From: Bryobacter aggregatus MPL3
GTDB taxonomy: Bacteria; Acidobacteriota; Terriglobia; Bryobacterales; Bryobacteraceae
Assembly: GCF_000702445.1 (NCBI RefSeq)
Contig: NZ_JNIF01000003.1
Coordinates: 3,906,001-3,970,000, forward strand
Length of the DNA: 64,000 bases
Reading direction: 5' to 3'
This document shows, piece by piece, positions 26,663 to 35,107 of the stretch. The notes beneath the pieces were generated by a model that had not been told where the DNA came from, did not search any database, and saw only the letters and a list, made by a program, of their open reading frames with translations. Both the position numbers and the translations under genes were made by a program. The stretch's first letter is position 1. Every line of letters begins with the position of its first letter.

Positions 26663-26691
26663 ATCATAGACCCGGCGGCGAGCGCCGTCAA
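26663..26691 (-). promoter_or_regulatory. Strong sigma-70 promoter of the small transcript
   Basis: On the minus strand, TTGACG (26691-26686) and TATGAT (26668-26663) have exactly 17 bases between them, each one mismatch from consensus. It faces away from the MFS gene and towards rnpB, with no annotated gene to serve other than the small unit at 26656-26449. The rest of 26695-26824 holds no recognised feature apart from a weak TTGTGG-N18-TATGGG on the plus strand. Confidence 0.65.
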
Positions 26692-26824
26692 GCCTCTTCC
26701 GGGCTCATCCGCAAGATCTTGTGGGGCGACTATTTTTGTGTCTATGGGTAGCCGCGGACATCTTCTACTCACAATTCGTTTTTGCGAGAAGTGCACAAGA
26801 AACGACGAGTCCCGCTAGAATCGA

Positions 26825-28051
26825 GTGGTGGCTTCGCCTGCGACAGCTCCGATCCAGACCGAAGTGGCTCGTCCTCTTTACGGCAATACGAGCAGGCGCT
26901 CGTTTCTGGGCTTCTTTGTCATCGGAATCTTGATTTCCACCCCAGCAACTGCGCTGCTGGTTTGGGACTATCATTTCCAGCCTCCCTATCTCTCGATCGG
27001 GTTTCACTTCCTTAGCTATGCAGTGGGCGTACTCTGTGCACTGCGGCTCGGGAACTTTTGGCTGGCGATCTTAGGTGCGCATCGGGTGCTTGCTGCTGCT
27101 TTGTTGATCGCCTCAGTGGGGATGGCTTTACTCGAATACGCCTCTCCGCCGGCCTCGAGTGCTCTGCGGCACACCTCATTCGCACTGCTCGGACTCGCCC
27201 TGGGTGGCATCATTGCCTCCACCTTTCAGCTTATGCAGCGTCTTTATGAGCGCGATCCTGCTGCCACTGTGAATGTTGCCGGTGGCTTGATTGGGACAGG
27301 CGCCTTGGTGCCTGCATTGATGAGCGCCCTCGCCTATTCTTGGACTGCCTTCCAGGGTTTCTTTGGATTCCTTGCTCTTGCCCCTGCGGCAGCCGCTGCA
27401 TTCCTGCTCTCACAGAAGTCCACTGCCGAGCCGAGCCGTCTCGATCTTGGTTTTGTGGCGGCTCTACGTGAATTGCGGAGTCCGGTACACATTCTTTTTG
27501 CGGCGCTGCTGTTTTTTGAGACGGCGGCCGAACTCTCGGTGGCGCAATGGGCCGCACTGCACCTGGTGTTGCATGCCGGCATGAGCCCGTCGACTGCGCT
27601 GTACTTCCTCTCCTTCTATTTCCTTTCCCTTCTCGGGGGACGTTTTGCTGCGCAGGCGATGTTGCAGCGTTTTCCTCATCGCCGCTTGCTTCTGGCAAGT
27701 GCCGCGATGTCCTGGCTTGGGATTCTCATTCTCGGGAGTGCCAGCAACTTTCTAGGCGCAGGGCTTGGACTCGCCCTCTCGGCCTGTGGCTTCTCCTTTG
27801 TCTACCCGCTACTGGTGGAGCGCATTGGCAGCCGCTTCCGGGAATACCACTCGAGCATGTTCCACGGAATTTTCGGTTTGGGAATGATCGGTGGTTTTCT
27901 TGCCCCCACCGTCATCGCTTTTTGGGCTTCTCTGTCTGGGGAAACCTCGGCGATGACGGTACCACTGTGGTGCAGCTTGCTCGTCTTCCTGTTGCTGGTT
28001 CTACTTTGGATTGAGTCGAAGATTAGCGCGAGCCGGTTTCGTCAAGGCTGA
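26825..28051 (+). CDS. Major facilitator superfamily transporter
   Basis: This 408-residue integral membrane protein has about 12 hydrophobic helices in two halves (for example FVIGILISTPATALLVW, FALLGLALGGIIASTFQL, LLLASAAMSWLGILILG and FGLGMIGGFLAPTVIAFWA). The overall pattern resembles the sugar-permease side of MFS (FucP-like), but no substrate motif was recognised. The start is GTG at 26825, with GTG 26828 as alternative. It stands alone, 14 bases from the end of the convergent lipoprotein gene. Confidence 0.8.
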   Translation: MVASPATAPIQTEVARPLYGNTSRRSFLGFFVIGILISTPATALLVWDYHFQPPYLSIGFHFLSYAVGVLCALRLGNFWLAILGAHRVLAAALLIASVGMALLEYASPPASSALRHTSFALLGLALGGIIASTFQLMQRLYERDPAATVNVAGGLIGTGALVPALMSALAYSWTAFQGFFGFLALAPAAAAAFLLSQKSTAEPSRLDLGFVAALRELRSPVHILFAALLFFETAAELSVAQWAALHLVLHAGMSPSTALYFLSFYFLSLLGGRFAAQAMLQRFPHRRLLLASAAMSWLGILILGSASNFLGAGLGLALSACGFSFVYPLLVERIGSRFREYHSSMFHGIFGLGMIGGFLAPTVIAFWASLSGETSAMTVPLWCSLLVFLLLVLLWIESKISASRFRQG

Positions 28052-28065
28052 AATCGAAGCGGTGC

Positions 28066-28731
28066 TTACTGGGTGACGGTGAACTCGCGCGAGGCGCTCG
28101 TCTTGCCATCCGGATTCTGCACCGTAACCTTGATCTTGCCGGCTTTCTGGAAAAATTCAGGCGGCACAACGGCGGCGAGCTGATCGACATTTCCAAAGCT
28201 CGTTGCGAGTTCTTTGCCATCAAAGAAGATTTTCGCTCCGGGCCGGAAATTTAGGCCCGTCATTCCTAGTGCGGAGATCCCGTTCGGCTGCACGTTGAAG
28301 CCTTTCCCGGCTAGGGTGGTGTTGGGGTGCATCGTACGGATTTCCGGGGCCGGGCCTGTTTTGGCGAGCACTGTCCAGGTCAGGCTGTTGGTGGTTCGGC
28401 CGTCTGGAGTTTCTACTGTGACAACAAAATTCCCAGGCTTTGCAAACATCTCATTGGGCACGAGCGCGGCAAGGGAGGTTCCATCGCCTGAAGAGGTCTC
28501 AAGCGGCATCCCATTCATCTTGATCCGCGATCCTTTCACCAGGCTGCTGCCCAGGATGCTCATCGCACTGGCTCCGTTGGGCTGTTGCTGAAAAGGCTGG
28601 CCCTCCATCACCTTATCGGGAAGCAGTTTGTCGATCCTGGCTTCCGGTAAGGTCGGCGACTTTTCCTTTTCGCTCACACACGAATTCAAAAACAGCGCGG
28701 CCAGCAGAGCCGCCAAGTAGAAGTGCTTCAT
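28066..28731 (-). CDS. Lipoprotein with two IPT/TIG repeats
   Basis: The 221-residue protein has a type II signal peptide with lipobox LNSC (cysteine at about residue 18). Two Ig-like IPT/TIG modules then cover about 30-125 and 128-220. Each module repeats the pattern seen in QPNGASAMSILGSSLVKGSRI and QPNGISALGMTGLNFRPGAKI, and ends with strands such as FVVTVETPDGRTTNSL and IKVTVQNPDGKTSASREF. The two repeats are clearly homologous. It is probably anchored in the outer or inner membrane and binds carbohydrate or protein. It lies six bases upstream of the glycosyltransferase gene at 28738-30645 in transcription order and may be the last gene of that unit. Confidence 0.85.
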   Translation of the reverse strand: MKHFYLAALLAALFLNSCVSEKEKSPTLPEARIDKLLPDKVMEGQPFQQQPNGASAMSILGSSLVKGSRIKMNGMPLETSSGDGTSLAALVPNEMFAKPGNFVVTVETPDGRTTNSLTWTVLAKTGPAPEIRTMHPNTTLAGKGFNVQPNGISALGMTGLNFRPGAKIFFDGKELATSFGNVDQLAAVVPPEFFQKAGKIKVTVQNPDGKTSASREFTVTQ

Positions 28732-28737
28732 TCTTTA

Positions 28738-30645
28738 TCAGAGTAGTCGAAATACAACGTATCCGCCGTCATCAAAGAGCACTTCTGTTCCTGGAATTTC
28801 CAGAAAGCGCTTGGCCAAACCGGTCTGCAGAAACGCGCTACCGTAGATGGAACCATGGCGGGAGGCGCGATCTCGATCGACAATCACATATTGGAAGCCC
28901 TCGGACTTCAGCCGGGCCAGCATTTCAACTGCGTTCTGCACACGTGGTCCGGTATGGACATCGCCGAGCCAGGTATAGGTATAGCCCCCAAACCAATCGC
29001 CGTAAGAGGTGCCAGGCGCATAGTAGCGGATGTCATCGCAGAACCAGGTGTATACCTTGTCCCCCAGCTTGGCAGAGTGAGACAGGGCTTGTGTCGCACG
29101 GTAATAAGGCAGCACGGCATTGAGTACGCCTTGGGTTGCGGGCCAGGTCACCGGCGGTGGTACTCCATAGCGGACTACGTTGCTTGTCATCGCATAACTG
29201 GAGAGCAGCAAAGGCAACAAGAGCAATCCGAGCACTGGCCCTCCCCAACGCCAGCGGGAAATCGAACCCAAGAGCAGGATGGTCCAGATCGGCAACAGGC
29301 AGGCCTCGTAGCGCATCACCTGTCCGGAACGGAACCACAATAGGGTGAAGAGGATGCTTCCGAGCGCTACAACCAGGCTTGCGAAATCCAGCTTCCGGCG
29401 TCGGAGGACCAGTGCGATCAGGCAAAAGAGCAGCAAGATCAGGAAAGCGGGTCCGAAGCGAAAGGAATCCGCAAAGACGTGGGGCTCGATGATGATCATA
29501 TTCCAGGGAAGCGCCAGAAAACTCAGCCAATCCCGGCCCACGCCATAGTGTGAATTCACCTCGAAAAGGGCGGGCACGTCGGGGGAGGAGGTGAGGAAGG
29601 GAAAGACCGGGCTTCCCGTGTGCTTCCAGCTTCTCGCCCACCAGCCGGCTCCTGCCGCGACCACGCCACCCCCAAGTAAGACGGCTCTTGAAAAGACAAG
29701 CGGTAACGAGCGCTGCTTCCAGAAGAACACCACCAGGTCCGCCAGCACAAAGCTGCCTACCGCTACCAGACCCTGTAGTTTGCAGGCAGCAGCAAACCCC
29801 AGCAAAAGCCCGGCAGCCAGAAGACGATTGCGGTGCCAGCGCCCACCACGGGCGAGCAAAAGCGACACTCCCGCGCTCAGGAAAGCGGTGAGTGCGAGGT
29901 CTGCGTACTCCTGCTGCACGATGTAGCTGAAGATCGGTGCGCCAAACACAAAGCCGAGCGCCGCTAACATGCCCCAGCGAACGCGATAGCGCCGGACCTG
30001 CCAGTGAAAAATTCCAAGCAGAATCGCGACGTACTCGAGATTCTGCAGCTTGATCAGATTCGCATCCTGAGTCAACCACCACTGCCGCATATAGAGCAGT
30101 ACGGAGAGATGCGGTTGCGCGTTGAAGCGGATCCCCTCGTGATAGACGATCTTGTGGTGCAGCATGTACCATTTGGCTGCGGCCATGTGATACATCGTGC
30201 TGTCGTATTCGATCACCGGCAGCATGAGATTCGGGACGAGGAGGAGTAAAAGCAGATAGCTCCAACGCCAACGCAGGCGGGGCCATTCTCCGCGGGACCA
30301 CCATAACCCAAGCAGTCCCTGGATGATCGTGAACGCGAGGAGCCCCTTGCCTGTAAGCCTGCCGAAGACTCCGAAAAAGAAGATCCCGGTGCCCGCAACT
30401 CCCATCCCGAGGGCGAGAGCCGTCGCGATCCTCAAGCCCCCTGCCAGGCGTAACTTCAAGAGCCGTAATAAGCCGAGGCCGAAAAGGAAGTCAGCCAGCC
30501 AGATGGGAGCACTGGTCAGCAGTGCTTGCAGCGTGTAGCGAGCCAGCAGTACGCCATCGAAGCTTGGCTCGCGCATTTCTCCAATCAGGGTCTCCAGATG
30601 CGGTAGCCACCAATCGGGAATCCAGCTCCACTCTGCGGGCGTCAC
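28738..30645 (-). CDS. Multi-pass membrane glycosyltransferase (GT39/ArnT-like, GT-C fold)
   Basis: This is a protein of about 635 residues with around a dozen transmembrane helices. It has a GT-C-like lumenal loop with an acidic motif (LPVIEYDSTMYHMAAAKWY, in which the Asp is the likely metal or substrate ligand) and a periplasmic C-terminal domain. Such enzymes move a sugar from a polyprenyl-phosphate donor to lipid or protein. It follows a DPM1-like GT2 gene that could make that donor. The start at GTG 30645 was chosen because it overlaps the GT2 stop as GTGA. ATG 30576 (MREPSFDGVLLARY) is a shorter alternative, and an in-frame start at 30735 seems too far upstream. Confidence 0.75.
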   Translation of the reverse strand: MTPAEWSWIPDWWLPHLETLIGEMREPSFDGVLLARYTLQALLTSAPIWLADFLFGLGLLRLLKLRLAGGLRIATALALGMGVAGTGIFFFGVFGRLTGKGLLAFTIIQGLLGLWWSRGEWPRLRWRWSYLLLLLLVPNLMLPVIEYDSTMYHMAAAKWYMLHHKIVYHEGIRFNAQPHLSVLLYMRQWWLTQDANLIKLQNLEYVAILLGIFHWQVRRYRVRWGMLAALGFVFGAPIFSYIVQQEYADLALTAFLSAGVSLLLARGGRWHRNRLLAAGLLLGFAAACKLQGLVAVGSFVLADLVVFFWKQRSLPLVFSRAVLLGGGVVAAGAGWWARSWKHTGSPVFPFLTSSPDVPALFEVNSHYGVGRDWLSFLALPWNMIIIEPHVFADSFRFGPAFLILLLFCLIALVLRRRKLDFASLVVALGSILFTLLWFRSGQVMRYEACLLPIWTILLLGSISRWRWGGPVLGLLLLPLLLSSYAMTSNVVRYGVPPPVTWPATQGVLNAVLPYYRATQALSHSAKLGDKVYTWFCDDIRYYAPGTSYGDWFGGYTYTWLGDVHTGPRVQNAVEMLARLKSEGFQYVIVDRDRASRHGSIYGSAFLQTGLAKRFLEIPGTEVLFDDGGYVVFRLL

Positions 30646-31388
30646 GCCACCGTGCTCGACCCTTGTTCGAGCGACTGTATGGTTTCTGGCATTGGTTTCT
30701 CCATCGGGGCAAAGCGATACTTCCACAACGTCCACATCGCGTGGAAGCCGTCCTGCCAGCGGATCTTCTTGCCTTCCAGAATGCCGCGCGCGTTGTAGCG
30801 GATCGGCACTTCGTGGATCGTGTGGCCCAGCCGCCGTACCTTTGCGGTGACTTCCGGGCAGAATTCAAACCCTACACAACGCAGCCGCATGGAACGCAGC
30901 ACATCAATCCGGAAAGCCTTATACGCAGTCGCCTCGTCGGTGAGCCTTGCTTTGTATAAGACATTGGTTGTGAAGGTCAGCAGCTTGTTTGCCACCCAAT
31001 TGGCGAACTTCATCCCCTTCAAATTGCCTTGGAAGCGGCTGCCATACACGACGGTCGCGGTGCCATCGACGATGGGTTGCAGCACTTGCAGGTAGTCATT
31101 AGGGTCATACTCCAGATCGCCATCCTGCACGAGAACGATGTCGCCTGTTGCCTTGCGAATCCCGATGCGCAAGGCCGCACCTTTGCCGAAATTCTCCACG
31201 GAGTGGTGCAGTGTGACCAGATCGCGATAATGAGTGAGGAGTTCTGAGGTGCCGTCTGTCGAGCCATCGTCGACAATCACGATCTCTTTCTCGCAGCCTG
31301 CAGGCAGGGGGGCCTTCATGACGCGCTCCAGAACCATCGGGAGGACGTTCACTTCGTTGTAGACGGGAATGATGATTGAGATTTTCAA
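30642..31388 (-). CDS. Glycosyltransferase family 2, dolichyl-phosphate-mannose-synthase-like
   Basis: This cytoplasmic GT2 enzyme of about 248 residues transfers a sugar from a nucleotide donor, most likely to polyprenyl phosphate. It shows the start KISIIIPVYNEVNVLPMVLERV, the donor-site EIVIVDDGSTDGT, the metal-binding DGDLEYDP, and the acceptor region FAMW-like tail (WQDGFHAMWTLWKYRF). The start is uncertain. TTG at 31388 gives the standard N-terminus; TTG at 31397 and ATG at 31442 are in frame, the last overlapping the methyltransferase gene by 38 bases. With its neighbours it forms a methyltransferase, GT2 and GT-C series. Confidence 0.82.
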   Translation of the reverse strand: MKISIIIPVYNEVNVLPMVLERVMKAPLPAGCEKEIVIVDDGSTDGTSELLTHYRDLVTLHHSVENFGKGAALRIGIRKATGDIVLVQDGDLEYDPNDYLQVLQPIVDGTATVVYGSRFQGNLKGMKFANWVANKLLTFTTNVLYKARLTDEATAYKAFRIDVLRSMRLRCVGFEFCPEVTAKVRRLGHTIHEVPIRYNARGILEGKKIRWQDGFHAMWTLWKYRFAPMEKPMPETIQSLEQGSSTVA

Positions 31389-31404
31389 CGCGTTCAATCG
31401 GATC

Positions 31405-32145
31405 TTAACGCTTCTCGAGCACGGCGAAGACACTTTGCCCAAACGGCGGCGTCATCGCGTTCTCCAGCTTCTCAAGGATCGGCACGACCTTGCGGTCAAA
31501 GAACTCAATTTGTCCTTCGCTCTGTTCTTCGCGTTTCAGTACTTTTGCATTGGCCCACCAGCCAAAGAACCCTACGGCATTCATATAGCGCAACACCGGA
31601 GTGGCAAATCCGGCAGCTCGCGCCGTCTGGGCGAAGCTCTTGGTCGTGTAGCGGCGGTAATGGCCCAGATGCTTGTCAATCGGCCCGTAGAGCGACATAA
31701 AGGCGGGCACCATCAGAACTGCTTTGCCACCGCGAGGAAGTATCGAAGCGAATGCACGTAGCGTTCCGAGGTCGTCTTCGATGTGTTCGAGCACGTTCAG
31801 GCAGACCACACTATCGGGCTCTTCGTCCTTCAGTTGGAGAAATGCCGGATCCATCGCGTCCAGGACATGCGATTTCACATGCGGGTATTCGGCAAATCGC
31901 TTGCGATGTTCCGTGATACAGGCCGGTTCAATATCCACTCCGATGACCAGATCCCGATCCGCGATCATGCGCGTAAAGTTGCCGATTCCGCAGCCCACTT
32001 CGACAATCCGGCGTCCGAGCGGCGCCATGGCAAGCCTGGCCTGCCATTCAAAATAGTTGACGGCTCGGGACATCCGTTGCTGGTCGCGGACGGTGTAATC
32101 GCTGGTGGTAGAAACTTCCGACGGAATCAAACCGTATTCTAACAA
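31405..32145 (-). CDS. Class I SAM-dependent methyltransferase
   Basis: This 246-residue methyltransferase has SAM motif [13 protein letters not shown] near residue 50, the acidic post-motif [20 protein letters not shown] and [16 protein letters not shown]. The later [12 protein letters not shown] segment is common in methyltransferases found with glycosyltransferases. It is likely the first gene of the glycosylation unit running down to 28066. The start is TTG at 32145, as no ATG occurs before the conserved region except at residue 25. It diverges from ftsY across 33 bases. Confidence 0.82.
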   Translation of the reverse strand: MLEYGLIPSEVSTTSDYTVRDQQRMSRAVNYFEWQARLAMAPLGRRIVEVGCGIGNFTRMIADRDLVIGVDIEPACITEHRKRFAEYPHVKSHVLDAMDPAFLQLKDEEPDSVVCLNVLEHIEDDLGTLRAFASILPRGGKAVLMVPAFMSLYGPIDKHLGHYRRYTTKSFAQTARAAGFATPVLRYMNAVGFFGWWANAKVLKREEQSEGQIEFFDRKVVPILEKLENAMTPPFGQSVFAVLEKR

Positions 32146-32178
32146 GCCTCGCCCGGTTACACTGGATCTTTACCTCAC

Positions 32179-33096
32179 ATGACCAGCCTCCTGGACCGCC
32201 TCAAGCAGGGCATCCAAAAGACACGCAGCGGACTCGTCGGATCGCTCGATAATCTCATCTACGGAAAGAAGGAGATCGATCCGGATCTCCTCGAAGAACT
32301 CGAGTTCAATCTCATCGGTTCGGACATTGGTGTCCGCACGGCAACGGAGATCCTCGACGGGATCCGGCAACGCGTCGAGCGCCAACAACTCTCCGACGCC
32401 GGGGAACTCCGTTCTCTCATCCGCCAGCAACTCCTCGAAATTCTCGAAGCCAACGAGAAGCCCATCCTCTGGGCAAGCAAGCCTCCCACCGTGGTGATGA
32501 TCGTCGGCGTCAATGGCGTCGGCAAGACCACCAGCATTGGCAAGCTGGCCCATCGCTTCAAATCGGATGGCCAGTCTGTGCTCATCTGCGCAGCCGACAC
32601 CTTCCGTGCCGCGGCAATCGAGCAGCTCGAAGTCTGGGCCAAGCGGAGCAACGTCGATCTCATCCGCCAGCAACATGGAGCAGACCCGAGCGCCGTCCTT
32701 TTCGATGCGCTCCAGGCGGCGCAGGCCCGCAACTCCACGCTTGTGCTGGTGGATACGGCAGGCCGTCTGCACAACAAGGCGCATCTGATGGCTGAACTGG
32801 AGAAGATGACGCGCACGGCAAGCCGTGTCATTCCGGACGCTCCACATGAAGTCTGGCTCGTGCTCGATGCCACCACCGGGCAAAATGGCCTGGAGCAGGC
32901 AAAAAAGTTTACGGAAAGCGCCGGTGTCACCGGCATCGTTCTCACCAAGCTCGATGGAACTGCCAAAGGCGGTGTCGTTGTTGCCATCGCGCGTGAGATG
33001 AACCTCCCCATTCGCTATGTTGGAATCGGCGAGCAGATGGACGATCTCATTCCCTTCGAGGCAGATAAGTTTGTTGCATCCCTATTCGACAATTGA
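32179..33096 (+). CDS. ftsY: Signal recognition particle receptor FtsY
   Basis: FtsY is the membrane-associated SRP GTPase that delivers ribosomes with inner-membrane proteins to the translocon. This 305-residue form has the NG domains only: helical N domain 1-85, then G-domain motifs [15 protein letters not shown] (G1), [11 protein letters not shown] (G2), DTAGRLHNK (G3), [10 protein letters not shown] (G4) and the closing [12 protein letters not shown]. The acidic A domain of E. coli FtsY is missing, which is common outside enterobacteria. ribD starts 25 bases downstream. Confidence 0.96.
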   Translation: MTSLLDRLKQGIQKTRSGLVGSLDNLIYGKKEIDPDLLEELEFNLIGSDIGVRTATEILDGIRQRVERQQLSDAGELRSLIRQQLLEILEANEKPILWASKPPTVVMIVGVNGVGKTTSIGKLAHRFKSDGQSVLICAADTFRAAAIEQLEVWAKRSNVDLIRQQHGADPSAVLFDALQAAQARNSTLVLVDTAGRLHNKAHLMAELEKMTRTASRVIPDAPHEVWLVLDATTGQNGLEQAKKFTESAGVTGIVLTKLDGTAKGGVVVAIAREMNLPIRYVGIGEQMDDLIPFEADKFVASLFDN

Positions 33097-33121
33097 GCGC
33101 AATCTCGCTCTGAATCCCTAC

Positions 33122-34207
33122 ATGCGCGCGGCACTGGACCTCGCGCGAGAGGCCATGGGCCAAACCAGTCCGAACCCGAGTGTCGGCTGTGTCATCGTTC
33201 GTGACGAGGTGGTGGTTGGCCGTGGAGCTCACTATTATGCCCAGCGCGATCACGCGGAAATTGTCGCGCTGGCGATGGCCGGGGAGACCGCCCGCAACGC
33301 CGATGTCTATGTCACGCTCGAACCGTGCAGCCATCAGGGGCGTACTGGCCCCTGTGCGGAGGCCCTGATCTCTGCTGGAGTGCGGCGGGTCATCGCCGCC
33401 ATGCAGGACCCCAATCCGCTGGTGGCAGGAATGGGGTTCACGCGTCTGCGCCAGGCCGGAATTGAAGTGGTGATCGATCACGCCGCAGGCGTGGAAGCGG
33501 CTCGTATTAATGAGCCTTTCCTGCACTATATGAGGACCCAGCGTCCGCTCGTCACGCTCAAGAGTGCTGTTACGCTCGATGGCAAGATCGCCGCGCCCGA
33601 AGATAATGAAGGCTGGATCACGAGCATCTCCGCGCGTACTCACGTCCAAAGTCTGCGCCACCACACCGACGTCATGATCACCGGCATCGGCACCGTCCTG
33701 GCGGACGACTGCATGCTCACCGACCGTACGGGCATCCCACGCTCGCGCCCCCTTCTCCGGGTGGTTCTCGATTCTCAACTGCGCTTGCCTCTCTCCTCGC
33801 GCATGGTGCACACGGGCGAGCCCTCCGTCATGGTGGCCACTACGACCGCTTCCTCTGTGGAGCGCAGAAATGCTCTCGAGGCAAAGGGGGTTGAGGTGGT
33901 TGTGTTTGATGCGGCAAATGGCCGCGTCAGCCTCGAACTTCTGGTTCAGGAGTTAGGCCGGCGCAAGTATCTCTCGGCCATGATCGAGGCGGGCAGCAAG
34001 GTCAATTGGGCTGCGCTCGACAGCGAGGTGGTTGACAAGATTTTCTTCTATTACGCTCCAAAGATTCTCGGTGGGCTGCAGTCTCTGCCGGTTGCCGGAG
34101 GCCTCGGCAGGCGACGCCGCGCGGACGCAATTCAGATGCGCGACATCCGGCTCCATCCTGTGGCGCCTGAAGAGTTTGCCGTGGAAGGCTGGGTGCAAAA
34201 GGACTAA
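33122..34207 (+). CDS. ribD: Riboflavin biosynthesis deaminase/reductase RibD
   Basis: RibD deaminates and then reduces the pyrimidine intermediate of riboflavin synthesis. The deaminase domain (1-145) has the zinc site HAEIVALA and PCSHQGRTGPCAEAL. The reductase domain (about 148-361) contains RPLVTLKSAVTLDGKIA and the NADPH-binding DVMITGIGTVLADD. The 361-residue length is typical. The ATG at 33122 gives the standard start MRAALDLAREAMGQTSPNPSVGCVI; an earlier in-frame ATG lies inside ftsY. The ribE start follows the stop with no gap. Confidence 0.95.
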   Translation: MRAALDLAREAMGQTSPNPSVGCVIVRDEVVVGRGAHYYAQRDHAEIVALAMAGETARNADVYVTLEPCSHQGRTGPCAEALISAGVRRVIAAMQDPNPLVAGMGFTRLRQAGIEVVIDHAAGVEAARINEPFLHYMRTQRPLVTLKSAVTLDGKIAAPEDNEGWITSISARTHVQSLRHHTDVMITGIGTVLADDCMLTDRTGIPRSRPLLRVVLDSQLRLPLSSRMVHTGEPSVMVATTTASSVERRNALEAKGVEVVVFDAANGRVSLELLVQELGRRKYLSAMIEAGSKVNWAALDSEVVDKIFFYYAPKILGGLQSLPVAGGLGRRRRADAIQMRDIRLHPVAPEEFAVEGWVQKD

Positions 34208-34801
34208 ATGTTTACTGGTCTCATCGAAGCTCTAGGGGAAGTTGTTTCCTTCACGCCGCAGCCGACCGGCGCCCGTTTGCGGATCCGTTCCCCCTACATT
34301 GTCAGCGACGCGAAAGAGGGAGACTCCATCTGCGTCAATGGAGTTTGTCTCACTGCTCTTGAGGTCGATGCCGAAGCATTTTCCGCAGATCTTGCGCCTG
34401 AAACTCTGGCTCGCACGGCGCTCGCGGCGCTTCAGGCCCATGACCTCGTGAATCTCGAGCGCTCTCTGCTCCCGACCACGCGTCTTGGCGGTCATATTCT
34501 CCAGGGGCATGTCGATGGCGTGGGGCAGGTTGCGGAGATCCGGCAGCTTGGGGAGGGGAATTGGTGGCTCACCATTCGCATTCCTGATGAACTGCAGCGC
34601 TACGTGGTCTTGAAAGGTTCGATTGCGATCGATGGCATCAGTCTAACCGTAGCTGCGGTGGAAGATTCGCTGGTCAGCGTCACGATCATTCCCCACACCT
34701 GGACTCACACCAATCTCTCCCGGCGGGTGTCCGGCGACAGGATCAATCTGGAGACGGACGTAATTGCTAAGTATGTCGAAAAGATGCTCGGCACCCGCTA
34801 A
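34208..34801 (+). CDS. ribE: Riboflavin synthase alpha subunit
   Basis: This enzyme dismutates two 6,7-dimethyl-8-ribityllumazines to riboflavin. The 197-residue protein has the typical start MFTGLIEALGEV and two repeated lumazine-binding barrels (about 1-95 and 98-195). Conserved sites include SICVNGVCLTA, GGHILQGHVDGVG and AIDGISLTV, with NLETDVIAKYVEKML at the end. The start codon abuts the ribD stop. The gene is sometimes named ribC. ribAB and ribH are not nearby. Confidence 0.96.
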   Translation: MFTGLIEALGEVVSFTPQPTGARLRIRSPYIVSDAKEGDSICVNGVCLTALEVDAEAFSADLAPETLARTALAALQAHDLVNLERSLLPTTRLGGHILQGHVDGVGQVAEIRQLGEGNWWLTIRIPDELQRYVVLKGSIAIDGISLTVAAVEDSLVSVTIIPHTWTHTNLSRRVSGDRINLETDVIAKYVEKMLGTR

Positions 34802-35107
34802 GTTCCAGCCTAACTTCCTAGATGATTAAAAACATTCCAGCATTCGTTTTGTGTTGCTTCAGACGTGATTCTCTTAACTCCTGAACTGTATATTGGTGAA
34901 GGAAATCTCTTGAGATTATGGGTAAATGTGCTAATATCCACGGTGTGAGCGAGTTGGGCGGTGTGGCTGTAACCGCTGGACTTGGTTGGGTTGCGGTTTC
35001 ATGTGCCGGGTAGATGCACTATCATTCGGTCTCGCCGTGATTCCTGGAAGTGAAAAGCAGTTCCTTTATCGATTCGTAACTCAAATACCCTCGCCAAGGA
35101 GGCCCGT
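34802..35107 (+). promoter_or_regulatory. Leader and promoter region of the GGDEF/EAL gene
   Basis: This 306-base gap has no coding frame. A promoter-like pair, TTGAGA (34910-34915) and TAATAT (34932-34937) with a 16-base spacer, would start a transcript near 34944. The resulting leader of about 165 bases contains a hairpin AACCGC/GCGGTT (34971-34976, 34993-34998). A strong ribosome binding site (AAGGAGG) ends eight bases before the ATG at 35108. The leader does not match the c-di-GMP riboswitch core as far as can be seen. Confidence 0.5.

Noticed and set aside
34944-35107. c-di-GMP riboswitch in the leader of the GGDEF/EAL gene
   Set aside because: The conserved GEMM core with its tetraloop-receptor pattern is not visible.
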